Shown: piece after piece, positions 8,434-16,039 of the stretch | Layout: every line of letters starts with the position of its first letter | Position numbering within the stretch: position 1 is the first letter of the stretch | NCBI GenBank assembly: GCA_013297925.1 | Contig: JAAFJC010000001.1 | Span: 1 to 64,000, forward strand | DNA length: 64,000 nt | Source: Comamonadaceae bacterium | Lineage (GTDB): Bacteria > Pseudomonadota > Gammaproteobacteria > Burkholderiales > Burkholderiaceae_C | Reading direction: 5' to 3' | Notes under the pieces: generated by a model | Databases searched by the model: none | What the model saw: the letters and a program-made list of their open reading frames with translations, nothing else | What the model was told of the DNA's origin: nothing | Position numbers and translations under genes: made by a program

Positions 8434-9018
8434 ATGTGCGCACAACTTGTTTCTGTCAATCTGGCTCAAGCCAAGCCCCTCCTTGCCTCTGGCCGCAAAG
8501 TGCTTTCTGCGATTGGCAAGCGCGCTATGTCTGGCGCTGTGCCTGTGATGCCGATGGGTTTGCTGGGCGATGAGCAGGCGGATTTGTCTGTGCATGGGGG
8601 CTTGGAGAAGGCGGTGTATGCCTATCCGCTGGAGCACTATGCGTTTTGGCGGGCGGCGCGGCGGGAGGTTGGCGTTTCGATGTTTGACGAAGATTTGCCG
8701 CATGGCTTCATGGGGGAGAACTTGGGCGTTTCTGGGCTGCTGGAGGCGGATGTGTTTGTGGGGGATGAGCTGGTGTTTGAGCATTGCCAGTTGCGGGTGG
8801 AGGCGCCGCGTGAGCCGTGTTTTAAGTTTGCGGCGGTGATGGGCTTTGCGCAGGCTGGAAAGCTGATGGTGCAAGAGGCGCGTTGTGGGTTTTATCTCTC
8901 GGTGGTGGAGACGGGAACGTTAGAAGCGGGCGAGAGCTTCACGCTCGTGACGGGTGCGCGGCGGCTATCGATTGCGGACGCGATTCGGGGGAAGATGGCT
9001 AAGCATCGACGAGATTGA
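8434..9018 (+). CDS. MOSC domain protein, YiiM-like
   Basis: The product is 194 aa and consists of a single MOSC domain. SVHGGLEKAVYAYPLEHY lies near residues 50-67, and the conserved Cys is in REPCFKFA near residue 129. MOSC domains handle molybdenum cofactor sulfur. YiiM-type proteins are linked to detoxification of N-hydroxylated bases with molybdoenzyme partners. No partner gene is adjacent. No Shine-Dalgarno sequence precedes the ATG. Confidence 0.85.
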   Translation: MCAQLVSVNLAQAKPLLASGRKVLSAIGKRAMSGAVPVMPMGLLGDEQADLSVHGGLEKAVYAYPLEHYAFWRAARREVGVSMFDEDLPHGFMGENLGVSGLLEADVFVGDELVFEHCQLRVEAPREPCFKFAAVMGFAQAGKLMVQEARCGFYLSVVETGTLEAGESFTLVTGARRLSIADAIRGKMAKHRRD

Positions 9019-9066
9019 AGTGGCCTAAAAACCACTTTTTTACTCAGATTCAGAGCAAAAACGGTA

Positions 9067-9111
9067 CATCGCCGGCATAAATACTGCGCGGCATGCTATC
9101 TAATTCGTAGC
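9067..9111 (+). repeat. Family A repeat between MOSC and EVE genes
   Basis: The signature GCCGGCATAAATACTGCGCG is followed by GCTATCTAATTCGTAGC. Its 3' end provides the stop and the last codons of the EVE gene, which is read on the other strand. Confidence 0.8.
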
Positions 9112-9594
9112 AACTAGTTGAAGCACCTGATCCCAATGCACGGGATCAACAGGTGTGATGGAGAGGCGGTTGCCGCGTTGCAGGATGGTGAGATCAGCAA
9201 GAGCAGGCGTTTCGCGCAATGTGGCCAGCGAGATCAAAGGCAGCTTGCGCACGAGCTGCACATCGACATGCTCCCAGCGCGGGGCTTCTGGCTTGGATTT
9301 CGCATCAAAGTATTTGCTTTGCGGATCAAACTGCGTGGCATCGGGGTAGGCCAAGCGGCTGATCTGCACAATGCCGGCAATACCTGGTTCTGGGCAAGAG
9401 GAATGATAGAAAAACGCTAGATCCCCTAGGCGCATCTCGCGCATGAAATTGCGGGCTTGGTGATTGCGCACGCCTGTCCACGGCACGGTCTGATTGGGCA
9501 GGCGGGCGAGATCGTCGATGGAGCATTCATCGGGCTCGCCTTTCATGAGCCAGAAGTTAGGAGCAGTGGGTGGGGAGGATACTGCGGCTGTCAT
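9100..9594 (-). CDS. EVE domain protein
   Basis: The product is 164 aa, essentially one EVE (PUA-like) domain. FWLMKGEPDECSIDDLA is at the N-terminus, WTGVRNHQARNFMREM near residue 40 and GDLAFFYHSS near residue 57. EVE domains bind modified bases in nucleic acids, and proteins of this type are common stand-alone genes in Proteobacteria. The last codons fall inside a family A repeat, so the natural C-terminus may have been altered by the insertion. Confidence 0.9.
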   Translation of the reverse strand: MTAAVSSPPTAPNFWLMKGEPDECSIDDLARLPNQTVPWTGVRNHQARNFMREMRLGDLAFFYHSSCPEPGIAGIVQISRLAYPDATQFDPQSKYFDAKSKPEAPRWEHVDVQLVRKLPLISLATLRETPALADLTILQRGNRLSITPVDPVHWDQVLQLVATN

Positions 9595-9628
9595 GCCGCC
9601 AGATTATCACTTTTGAGAGCCTTGGACC

Positions 9629-10132
9629 TTAGCGAAACCAACCGCCGTGGCCGCCGTAGCCGCGATGGCCGCCACCTTCGCCGCGTTGCTTCATTTTGTC
9701 AGCCACGATCACGCGCTGCGCGGGCGTGAGCACTTCGGCAGCGTCCATCATGTGCGCGCTCATGCGGCGGCTGATACCATCCATGAGTTGGACTTGTTCG
9801 CCACGCAGCTTGTCAACCGCGCTGCGATCAATGCTGGCAGCCGCGAGCAACTCCATGCCACGTTTGCGAGCGCCTGAGAGCTGTTCGCGCAGGGGCTTCA
9901 TATCCGTCATGGCGGCTTGGGCTAGGGCAAGCAGCTTGGTTTTTTGCTCGGGTGTGCCGTTGACGAGCTTGATCAGATGATCGACGCGACGCTCCGCCAT
10001 AGCAGCCGGATCGCCCCGACCGGGCATGCCTTGAGCCACGGCTTTACCGAGAAAGCCGAGGGTGGCGACAGCGGCGATGGCTTTGAAGGCGCGGCGTTTG
10101 TTGGTGGGTTGAGTGGAAGAGTTTTCAGACAT
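9629..10132 (-). CDS. Periplasmic Spy/CpxP-like protein
   Basis: The product is 167 aa. After a short polar start comes a signal peptide-like region (FKAIAAVATLGFLGKAVAQ). The mature part is helical, with an LTPAQR motif (EVLTPAQRVIVADKM) typical of the Spy/CpxP LTXXQ family, and a Gly/His-rich tail that could bind metal. Family members are periplasmic chaperones or metal-stress sensors. The frame runs further upstream, but AAGGAAAC precedes the ATG at 10132, which I chose. Confidence 0.75.
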   Translation of the reverse strand: MSENSSTQPTNKRRAFKAIAAVATLGFLGKAVAQGMPGRGDPAAMAERRVDHLIKLVNGTPEQKTKLLALAQAAMTDMKPLREQLSGARKRGMELLAAASIDRSAVDKLRGEQVQLMDGISRRMSAHMMDAAEVLTPAQRVIVADKMKQRGEGGGHRGYGGHGGWFR

Positions 10133-10215
10133 GGTGTTTCCTTGAAGGTCGATGAATGGATGTACTTTGCGCCGCTCATGCAAAGTAACAGCGGATGCAC
10201 GGTAAAGTTAGGTAA

Positions 10216-11709
10216 ATGCAAACGCTTCCTTCCCCCACGCTTTGGCAGATGCTGCTCACACAGAGCGAGCGGCGCGGCAGCTCGCCTGCTTTGCGCTTTG
10301 TGGGGCAGGAGACGAGCTATGCGCAGCTGGCCGAGCAATCGCGCGCTATGGCTGCGGCTTTGCTGCTTCGAGGCATTCAGCATGGCGACCGGATTGCTTG
10401 GCTGGGCTTGAACCATCCTTTGCAGATTGCGCTGCTATTTGCCTGCGCGGGCATCGGCGCAATCGCAATGCCACTCAACTATCGTCTCGCTGCGCCTGAG
10501 CTTGAGCGCATCTTGCGCGATGGCCAGCCTAGCTTATTGATTCATGACACGGCTTGGGCAAACGCTGCTCAGGGTTTGAAAGCAGGCTGCGGCATACCGT
10601 TGCACAGCTTTCATGGCTTGCTGGATGACGGATTGAAGCTGCCAACCGCGAATATGCAGCAAGGCCAAGCTGATGATGCCGCACTACTCGTGTACACCTC
10701 AGGCACCACAGGCTTGCTCAAAGGCGCAGTGCATACGCAGCGCAATTTAAGTGCAAATATGCTGATCGCCGGCAAGAATATTGCGCTGGCAGCTACTGAT
10801 TTAGTAGCAAGCATGTTGCCGCTCTTTCATGTAGGCGGCCTGTGCATTCAAACGCTGCCTGCGCTCGCTGCGGGCGCTTGCGTGAGTTTGCATGCGCGCT
10901 TTGATCCAATCGCCGCGCTGCAATGCTTCGCGCAAGAGCGCCCCACGCTCACGCTGCAAGTGCCGACCACTATGCGTGCCTTGATCGAGCATCCAGACTG
11001 GGCGAGCACGGATCTGAGCAGCTTACGCGCAGTGTGGGCGGGCTCATCGGTGCTGCCGGCGAACTTAATCGAAGCTTTTCATGCGCGCGGGATCCCGGTA
11101 TGCAATGTGTATGGCAGCACGGAGACGGGGCCTTTCTCGATCAGCTTGCCTCCCGCGCATGCACGCACGCATGTGGGCAGCTGCGGCTGGCCAGCGCGTG
11201 ATGATGTGCACGTGAAGCTGCTGAATGCGCAACACGGCGTGGGTGAGATTTGCATTCGCGCGCCCAATGTGGCCGAGCGCTATTGGCCTGATTTGCCGCT
11301 CAAAGACGAGGAAGGCTGGTTTCACACCGGCGATCTGGCGCGGCAAGATGCCGATGGAAGCTACTGGGTCGTTGGCCGCGCGAAAGACATGCTGATCTCT
11401 GGCGGGGAAAATATCTACCCCGCTGAGATAGAAAACCTGCTCGCCGCGCAGCCCGGTGTGCTGGAATGTGCGGTGATCGGCTTGCCTGATGCGAAATGGG
11501 GCGAAGTGGTAGCCGCATGTGTGGTGCTCGCGCCAAACGCTGATCCAGCGCAAATGCAAGAGCAACTCAGCCAAGCCCTCAGCGGCCAACTCGCTCGCTA
11601 CAAACTCCCAAGCCAATGGCATTTTCTGCGCGAGCTGCCCAAAACAGCTTTGGGGAAAGTGCAAAAAGCGCAGCTGCTTGCCCAGTTGATCGCCAAGCAA
11701 GAGTCTTGA
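10216..11709 (+). CDS. Class I adenylate-forming acyl-CoA ligase
   Basis: The product is 497 aa. The P-loop-like motif YTSGTTGLLKGAVHTQRN lies near residue 160. NVYGSTETGPFS, GWFHTGDLARQDADG and the hinge GRAKDMLISGGENIYPAEIE follow, with the C-terminal catalytic Lys in LPKTALGKVQK. These are hallmarks of AMP-forming CoA ligases. The acyl substrate cannot be read from the sequence; medium- to long-chain fatty acids or aromatic acids are possible. The last codons contain the promoter proposed for metX. Confidence 0.9.
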   Translation: MQTLPSPTLWQMLLTQSERRGSSPALRFVGQETSYAQLAEQSRAMAAALLLRGIQHGDRIAWLGLNHPLQIALLFACAGIGAIAMPLNYRLAAPELERILRDGQPSLLIHDTAWANAAQGLKAGCGIPLHSFHGLLDDGLKLPTANMQQGQADDAALLVYTSGTTGLLKGAVHTQRNLSANMLIAGKNIALAATDLVASMLPLFHVGGLCIQTLPALAAGACVSLHARFDPIAALQCFAQERPTLTLQVPTTMRALIEHPDWASTDLSSLRAVWAGSSVLPANLIEAFHARGIPVCNVYGSTETGPFSISLPPAHARTHVGSCGWPARDDVHVKLLNAQHGVGEICIRAPNVAERYWPDLPLKDEEGWFHTGDLARQDADGSYWVVGRAKDMLISGGENIYPAEIENLLAAQPGVLECAVIGLPDAKWGEVVAACVVLAPNADPAQMQEQLSQALSGQLARYKLPSQWHFLRELPKTALGKVQKAQLLAQLIAKQES

Positions 11710-11715
11710 TATACT
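11686..11715 (+). promoter_or_regulatory. Sigma-70-like promoter for metX leader
   Basis: TTGATC (11686-11691) and TATACT (11710-11715) are separated by 18 bp. Transcription would start near 11722, at the first bases of the riboswitch aptamer, which supports the assignment. Confidence 0.65.
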
Positions 11716-11718
11716 TCA

Positions 11719-11775
11719 CTTAGCGCCGATTTGCTTCAGCTTGCGGGCGCTTAAGAAATACTGCTAAATACGAGC
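11719..11775 (+). promoter_or_regulatory. SAM-II-type riboswitch upstream of metX
   Basis: The motif has stem AGCGCC/GGGCGCT, the loop GATTTG, then GCTTGC, and the 3' pseudoknot strand TGCTAAATACG. The order and identity of GATTT, CTTGC and GCTAAA match the SAM-II (SAM-alpha) aptamer as I recall it. That aptamer binds S-adenosylmethionine and typically controls metX or metA. Its position directly ahead of metX agrees. SAM-V shares this core and remains possible. Confidence 0.82.
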
Positions 11776-11792
11776 CCGATTCTCAAACAGTC

Positions 11793-11827
11793 ACCCGGTT
11801 TCGCATTTAGCAAAACCGGGTTTTTTT
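11793..11827 (+). terminator. Intrinsic terminator, expression platform of the metX riboswitch
   Basis: The perfect stem ACCCGGTTT/AAACCGGGT encloses an 11-nt loop (11802-11812) and is followed by a T-run. The loop is complementary over 10 of 11 positions to 11762-11772, the 3' strand of the aptamer. Aptamer folding and terminator folding are therefore likely to compete or cooperate. Confidence 0.85.
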
Positions 11828-11834
11828 GTTGCTT

Positions 11835-13055
11835 ATGAGTTTTGTTGCTACGCCTTTGTCAATGCATTTTGAAACCGCCTTGCCTTTGCAAAGCGGTGCA
11901 AGCATTCGCGGGTATGACGTGGCCTATGAAACCTATGGCACGCTTAACGCAGGCAAAAGCAACGCGGTGCTGATCTGCCATGCGCTGAATGCTTCGCACC
12001 ATGTGGCCGGCGTGTATGCAGGCCAAGAGAAATCCGAAGGCTGGTGGGACAACATGATTGGCCCCGGCAAGCCGGTAGATACCAACCGCTTTTTCGTCAT
12101 CGGCGTGAACAATCTCGGCTCTTGCTTTGGCTCCACCGGGCCAATGCACAAGAACCCCGATAGCGGCGAAGTGTATGGCGCAGATTTCCCCGTCGTCACC
12201 GTAGAAGATTGGGTCAACGCACAAGCGCGTTTGCTCGATGCGCTGGGCATTCAAACGCTGGCCGCTGTGATGGGCGGGAGCTTGGGCGGCATGCAGGCGC
12301 TCAGCTGGACGCTGCAATACCCCGAACGCGTGAAACATGCAGTGGTGGTGGCCAGCGCACCAAATTTAAATGCAGAGAATATTGCGTTCAACGAAGTGGC
12401 ACGCCGCGCGATTGCCACCGATCCAGATTTTCATGGCGGGCATTTTTACAAGCATGGCGTGATCCCGAAGCGCGGCTTACGGATTGCGCGGATGATTGGG
12501 CACATCACGTATTTGAGCGATGACGTGATGAACGAAAAATTCGGAAGACGACTACAAGCCCCCACGCTCCCTGCTGCGCATGGTGCGCTGCCCCCCGAGG
12601 GGGCGCTAGCGGCTAGAGGCGGCTCGTCGTCGCTCCGTGACGGCGTTGATCTCAAATACTCCACACAAGACGTGGAATTCCAAATCGAAAGCTATCTGCG
12701 CTACCAAGGCGACAAATTCGCCGAGTACTTTGATGCCAACACTTATTTGCTCATCACCCGCGCTTTGGATTACTTCGATCCAGCCAAGAAATTCGGCGGT
12801 AACTTAAGTGCCGCGCTGGCCGAAGCCACGGCGAAGTTTCTGCTTGTGAGCTTCACCACCGATTGGCGTTTCTCTCCCGCCCGCTCACGAGAAATCGTGC
12901 GCGCCTTGCTCGACAATGGTCGCGATGTGAGCTATGCCGAAATTGACGCGCCGCACGGTCACGATGCCTTTTTGCTCGAAGACGCCCGATATTTGCGCGC
13001 CGTGCGCTCCTACTTTGAGAGCATTGCCTCGTCCCTAGAAGGGAGCAAAGCATGA
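11835..13055 (+). CDS. metX: Homoserine O-acetyl/succinyltransferase
   Basis: The product is 406 aa, an alpha/beta-hydrolase-fold acyltransferase that activates homoserine for methionine synthesis. The nucleophile Ser is in [13 protein letters not shown], the Asp in FTTDWRFSP and the His in [12 protein letters not shown]. It is longer than most MetX proteins because about 30 residues between GRRLQAP and [10 protein letters not shown] are encoded by an inserted GC-rich repeat. An upstream TTG at 11826 lies inside the terminator T-run, so I chose the ATG at 11835. No Shine-Dalgarno is visible. It overlaps metW by 4 bases. Confidence 0.93.
   Translation: MSFVATPLSMHFETALPLQSGASIRGYDVAYETYGTLNAGKSNAVLICHALNASHHVAGVYAGQEKSEGWWDNMIGPGKPVDTNRFFVIGVNNLGSCFGSTGPMHKNPDSGEVYGADFPVVTVEDWVNAQARLLDALGIQTLAAVMGGSLGGMQALSWTLQYPERVKHAVVVASAPNLNAENIAFNEVARRAIATDPDFHGGHFYKHGVIPKRGLRIARMIGHITYLSDDVMNEKFGRRLQAPTLPAAHGALPPEGALAARGGSSSLRDGVDLKYSTQDVEFQIESYLRYQGDKFAEYFDANTYLLITRALDYFDPAKKFGGNLSAALAEATAKFLLVSFTTDWRFSPARSREIVRALLDNGRDVSYAEIDAPHGHDAFLLEDARYLRAVRSYFESIASSLEGSKA
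12555..12650 (+). repeat. GC-rich palindromic repeat in frame inside metX (family B)
   Basis: The segment contains CCCCCACGCTCCCTGCTGCG, a GTGCGC spacer and the hairpin CCCCCGAGGGGGCG. It resembles a dispersed repeat I know from Comamonadaceae intergenic regions. It is translated as an Ala/Gly/Ser-rich loop with no stop or frameshift. Its right boundary is approximate. Confidence 0.7.
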
Positions 13056-13633
13056 GCAATTTAGCTTTGCATCAGCGCATCGCGCAAATGATCCCCCAAG
13101 GCGCGCATTTGCTTGATCTGGGCTGCGGCGATGGTGCGCTGCTCGCGCATTTGAAGCAGACCCGCGGCTGCACAGGCTATGGCGTAGAAATCAGCGACGA
13201 TGGCGTGCATGCCTGCATCGCGCGCGGTGTGAACGTGATTCAGGCCAACTTGGATGCAGGCCTCTCCATGTTCCGCGACAAGAGCTTTGATGTGGTGCTG
13301 CAAATCGATACGCTGCAACACTTGCGAAATGCCGAAGTGATGCTGCGCGAGACGGCGCGCGTCGGCCAACTGGGCATCGTCGCCTTCCCTAATTTCGCAC
13401 ATTGGCCCAACCGCATGCAAGTGCTACAAGGCCAAATGCCCGTGACGAAAACGCTGCCGTACCAGTGGTATGACACACCCAACATCCGCGTGGGCACCTT
13501 CAAGGACTTTGAGCAACTCGCCCAGAAAAACGGCCTGCGTATTCAAGACGGCTTCGGCTGGCAAGACGGCAAAGAAGTGCGCTTCGCCCCGAACGCGCGT
13601 GCGAGCATGGCGGTTTTTGCTTTTAAAAGTTGA
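13052..13633 (+). CDS. metW: MetW methyltransferase-fold protein
   Basis: The product is 193 aa with a class I SAM-binding motif ([12 protein letters not shown], residues 20-31) and [15 protein letters not shown] further on. MetW is required together with MetX for O-acyl-homoserine formation in many Proteobacteria. The ATG overlaps the metX stop (ATGA), which implies translational coupling under the same riboswitch. Confidence 0.92.
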   Translation: MSNLALHQRIAQMIPQGAHLLDLGCGDGALLAHLKQTRGCTGYGVEISDDGVHACIARGVNVIQANLDAGLSMFRDKSFDVVLQIDTLQHLRNAEVMLRETARVGQLGIVAFPNFAHWPNRMQVLQGQMPVTKTLPYQWYDTPNIRVGTFKDFEQLAQKNGLRIQDGFGWQDGKEVRFAPNARASMAVFAFKS

Positions 13634-13661
13634 TTGCCAATACTGTTCGCTTCGATCTATT

Positions 13662-13720
13662 CCGTTCGGGCTGAGCTTGTCGAAGCCCAAAGAGCCCTTC
13701 GACAAGCTCAGCGCGAACGG
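13662..13720. repeat. REP-like palindrome, family C, after metW
   Basis: CCGTTCGGGCTGAGCTTGTC and its mirror GACAAGCTCAGCGCGAACGG flank a short CGAAGCCCAAAGAGCCCTTC core. It could fold into a long hairpin after the metXW transcript. Related copies are at 31961-32020 and 45045-45103. Confidence 0.85.
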
Positions 13721-13803
13721 TATCGACATTGATTACGTGTAAACTTTGCCCATCGGGACTCACGGCCTCCCGAATCTTCTTGAGGAAGTTTGAGACGATA
13801 GAC

Positions 13804-13860
13804 GGTGTCCCGTCCAAGTGCTGGTCAGCCTGATTGCTCAGGCTATTATTCTTGGACACC
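13804..13860 (+). other. Structured leader ahead of the rhodanese-chrA genes
   Basis: GTCCAAG (13812-13818) pairs with CTTGGAC (13851-13857). GGT/ACC extends the stem at its base, and it encloses the perfect hairpin AGCCTGA-TTGC-TCAGGCT (13827-13844). The structure ends 3 bp before the proposed start codon, so it could limit ribosome access. I cannot name an RNA family for it. Confidence 0.45.
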
Positions 13861-13863
13861 GCT

Positions 13864-14250
13864 ATGACATCTCCGTTTTCAATCTCCCCCTCCGATCTGC
13901 TGCCACGCCTAGGCACAGCGCAAGCGCCCGTACTGCTTGACGTGCGACGCGATGCCGCTTTTGAAGCCAGCCCGCAAATGATTGTGGGTGCACAGCGCTG
14001 CGCACCGCGAGATGTGGCGGCTTGGGCGGCGGCTAACGCAGCGTTACGCGAACGCGAGATCGTGGTGTATTGCGTCTACGGGCATAACGTGAGTGCAGAT
14101 GCTTGTAGTCAGCTTCGCGATTTGGGTTTCAATGCTATGGCACTGGCTGGTGGCATCCAAGGCGGAGAAGATGGCGTGGATTCGCTGGCCCAAATCGCCG
14201 CATGGCGAGCCACTGCTTTGCCATGTAGCCCAAAAACTTCAGCTTCGTGA
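13864..14250 (+). CDS. Rhodanese-domain protein linked to chrA
   Basis: The product is 128 aa, a single rhodanese domain with LLDVRRDAAFEAS near the N-terminus and the active-site loop CVYGHNVSADA near residue 68. Rhodanese proteins next to chromate transporters are common and are usually described as accessory chromate-resistance proteins. chrA follows after 9 bp. An in-frame ATG at 13834 is possible, but it would place the start inside the leader hairpin. Confidence 0.8.
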   Translation: MTSPFSISPSDLLPRLGTAQAPVLLDVRRDAAFEASPQMIVGAQRCAPRDVAAWAAANAALREREIVVYCVYGHNVSADACSQLRDLGFNAMALAGGIQGGEDGVDSLAQIAAWRATALPCSPKTSAS

Positions 14251-14259
14251 AAGAGCGCC

Positions 14260-15609
14260 ATGCAAAGCAATGCCGCACCAACAGTTTCCTTTAAAAAAGC
14301 CCTGCTCTTCTGGCTGAAGCTCGGCTTCATCAGCTTTGGTGGCCCGGCGGGGCAGATCGCCATCATGCAGCGCGAGCTGGTGGATGAGCGGCGCTGGATT
14401 TCGCAGGCACGCTTTAACCATGCGCTGAATTACTGCATGTTGCTGCCCGGCCCGGAAGCCCAACAGCTGGCGACGTACATCGGCTGGTTGATGCACCGCA
14501 TGCCGGGGGCGCTCATTGCGGGCGGGCTGTTTGTGTTGCCCTCGCTTTTCATTTTGATTGCGCTGAGCTGGGTGTATGTCGTCTATGGCCAAGTGCCAGC
14601 GGTAGCTTCCGTGCTATGGGGTGTGCAATGCGCCGTGGCAGCGATTGTGGTGCATGCATTGCATCGTGTGGCCAGCCGTACTATGCCAAATCCCAAAGTC
14701 GCCGGCATATTGATTGCGCTGGCAGCTATGAGTTTTATAGCAATTGCTTTCTTCAATGTGAGCTTCTTGTGGATCGTGCTCATTGCTGGCATCGTCGGCT
14801 GGCTCGGCGCGAAGCGGTATCCAGCGCAGTTTGCAGGGGGCGGGCACGGCGGCGCGGCCAAGGCGGGCGGCGATGGCTATTTGATTGGCGACGACACGCC
14901 AACGCCCGCGCATGCGAAGTTTTCTAAAGCGAAGATGCTGCGCGTGTTGCTCATCGGCATCGCCCTGTGGGCAGCCAGCATGGGCGCGCTGATCGCATGG
15001 CAAGGCTGGAACGCGAGCCTCACGCAGATGGGTTGGTTTTTCAGCAAAGCGGCGATGGTGACATTCGGCGGCGCGTATGCCGTGTTGCCCTACGTGACGC
15101 AAACCGCGGTGGCCAACCAATGGCTCACGCCCGATCAGATGATGGCGGGCTTGGCGCTAGGTGAGACAACGCCAGGGCCATTAATTATGATCGTGGCCTT
15201 TGTGGGCTATGTCGGGCAAGCTTTCGAAGTGCAGCGCATGGGCGCAGGCGCAAACCTCATCGGCGCAGCCATGTTCATCATGGGTTGCTTGGGCGCTTTG
15301 ATCGCCACTTGGTTTACTTTTCTACCAAGCTTCGTCTTCATCCTCGCAGGCGGCCCGTTTGTGGAGTCAACACACGGCAAACTGGGCTTCACCGCGCCAC
15401 TCAAAGCCATCAGCGCAGCAGTGGTTGGGGCGATTGCTTCCTTGGCTTTGCTCTTTATTCAGCACACCTTGATGGGCAACAGTGGCGTGGACTGGGCGGC
15501 ATTGGCTTTGATGTTGTTGGCCGCGTTTGCTCTGTTCAAGTTGCAGTGGGGCATCGTGCGGGTGATTGCTTTGTGCGCTTGCGTAGGACTGCTACGAAGT
15601 TTTTTATAG
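14260..15609 (+). CDS. chrA: Chromate efflux transporter, CHR family
   Basis: The product is 449 aa with two homologous CHR halves. The first has FGGPAGQIAIMQRELVDERRW near residue 27; the second has TFGGAYAVLPYVTQTAV near residue 270 and LGETTPGPLIMIVAFVGY. About ten hydrophobic segments are visible. The family exports chromate across the inner membrane. A GCTAT-N7-ATAGC palindrome (14725-14741) lies in the region coding for a hydrophobic segment. Confidence 0.9.
   Translation: MQSNAAPTVSFKKALLFWLKLGFISFGGPAGQIAIMQRELVDERRWISQARFNHALNYCMLLPGPEAQQLATYIGWLMHRMPGALIAGGLFVLPSLFILIALSWVYVVYGQVPAVASVLWGVQCAVAAIVVHALHRVASRTMPNPKVAGILIALAAMSFIAIAFFNVSFLWIVLIAGIVGWLGAKRYPAQFAGGGHGGAAKAGGDGYLIGDDTPTPAHAKFSKAKMLRVLLIGIALWAASMGALIAWQGWNASLTQMGWFFSKAAMVTFGGAYAVLPYVTQTAVANQWLTPDQMMAGLALGETTPGPLIMIVAFVGYVGQAFEVQRMGAGANLIGAAMFIMGCLGALIATWFTFLPSFVFILAGGPFVESTHGKLGFTAPLKAISAAVVGAIASLALLFIQHTLMGNSGVDWAALALMLLAAFALFKLQWGIVRVIALCACVGLLRSFL
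14725..14741. repeat. GCTAT-N7-ATAGC palindrome (family D) in chrA
   Basis: GCTATGAGTTTTATAGC is read in frame as part of a hydrophobic stretch. Similar palindromes occur in leuS and in the coding or intergenic DNA around 43200, 47518 and 60239. Confidence 0.5.
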
Positions 15610-15635
15610 TCCAATCCGTCTCGTAAAATTCGACC

Positions 15636-16037
15636 ATGAATTTCAAGAGCATTGTTTTGTGGATTGTTGGCGCAGCTTTCATCGCATTGGGCTATCAAAA
15701 ATACGGCTGGCCAGGCGTGGCTGTTGTGATCGGCGGCATCGTGTTTTGGATGCTTCTGCATTTCACCCGGATGATGACCGTCCTCAAGCGAGCCTCGAAC
15801 GCACCTATGGGCTATGTAGGCAGCGCCGTGATGCTCAATGCTAAGCTCAAAAAGGGCGTCAATTTACTACATGTGATGGCACTCACACGCAGCATCGGCT
15901 TGCTTCAAACGGAAAAAGACGTTCAGCCGGAAATCTACCGCTGGCAAGACGGTGGTGGCTCCCATGTGACCTGCACATTTACCAACGGGAAATTGGCAAG
16001 CTGGGAGCTTTGCAGACCAGCGCCTTCAGAACAATAG
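15636..16037 (+). CDS. Small membrane protein of unknown function
   Basis: The product is 133 aa with two N-terminal membrane segments (IVLWIVGAAFIALGY and VAVVIGGIVFWMLLHF) and a soluble C-terminal half. Proteins like this are common in Comamonadaceae and are sometimes mislabelled 'glycerate kinase'; nothing here resembles a kinase. A TAAAAT hexamer (15624-15629) lies 6 bp before the ATG with no Shine-Dalgarno, which would fit a leaderless transcript. Confidence 0.75.
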   Translation: MNFKSIVLWIVGAAFIALGYQKYGWPGVAVVIGGIVFWMLLHFTRMMTVLKRASNAPMGYVGSAVMLNAKLKKGVNLLHVMALTRSIGLLQTEKDVQPEIYRWQDGGGSHVTCTFTNGKLASWELCRPAPSEQ

Positions 16038-16039
16038 CT

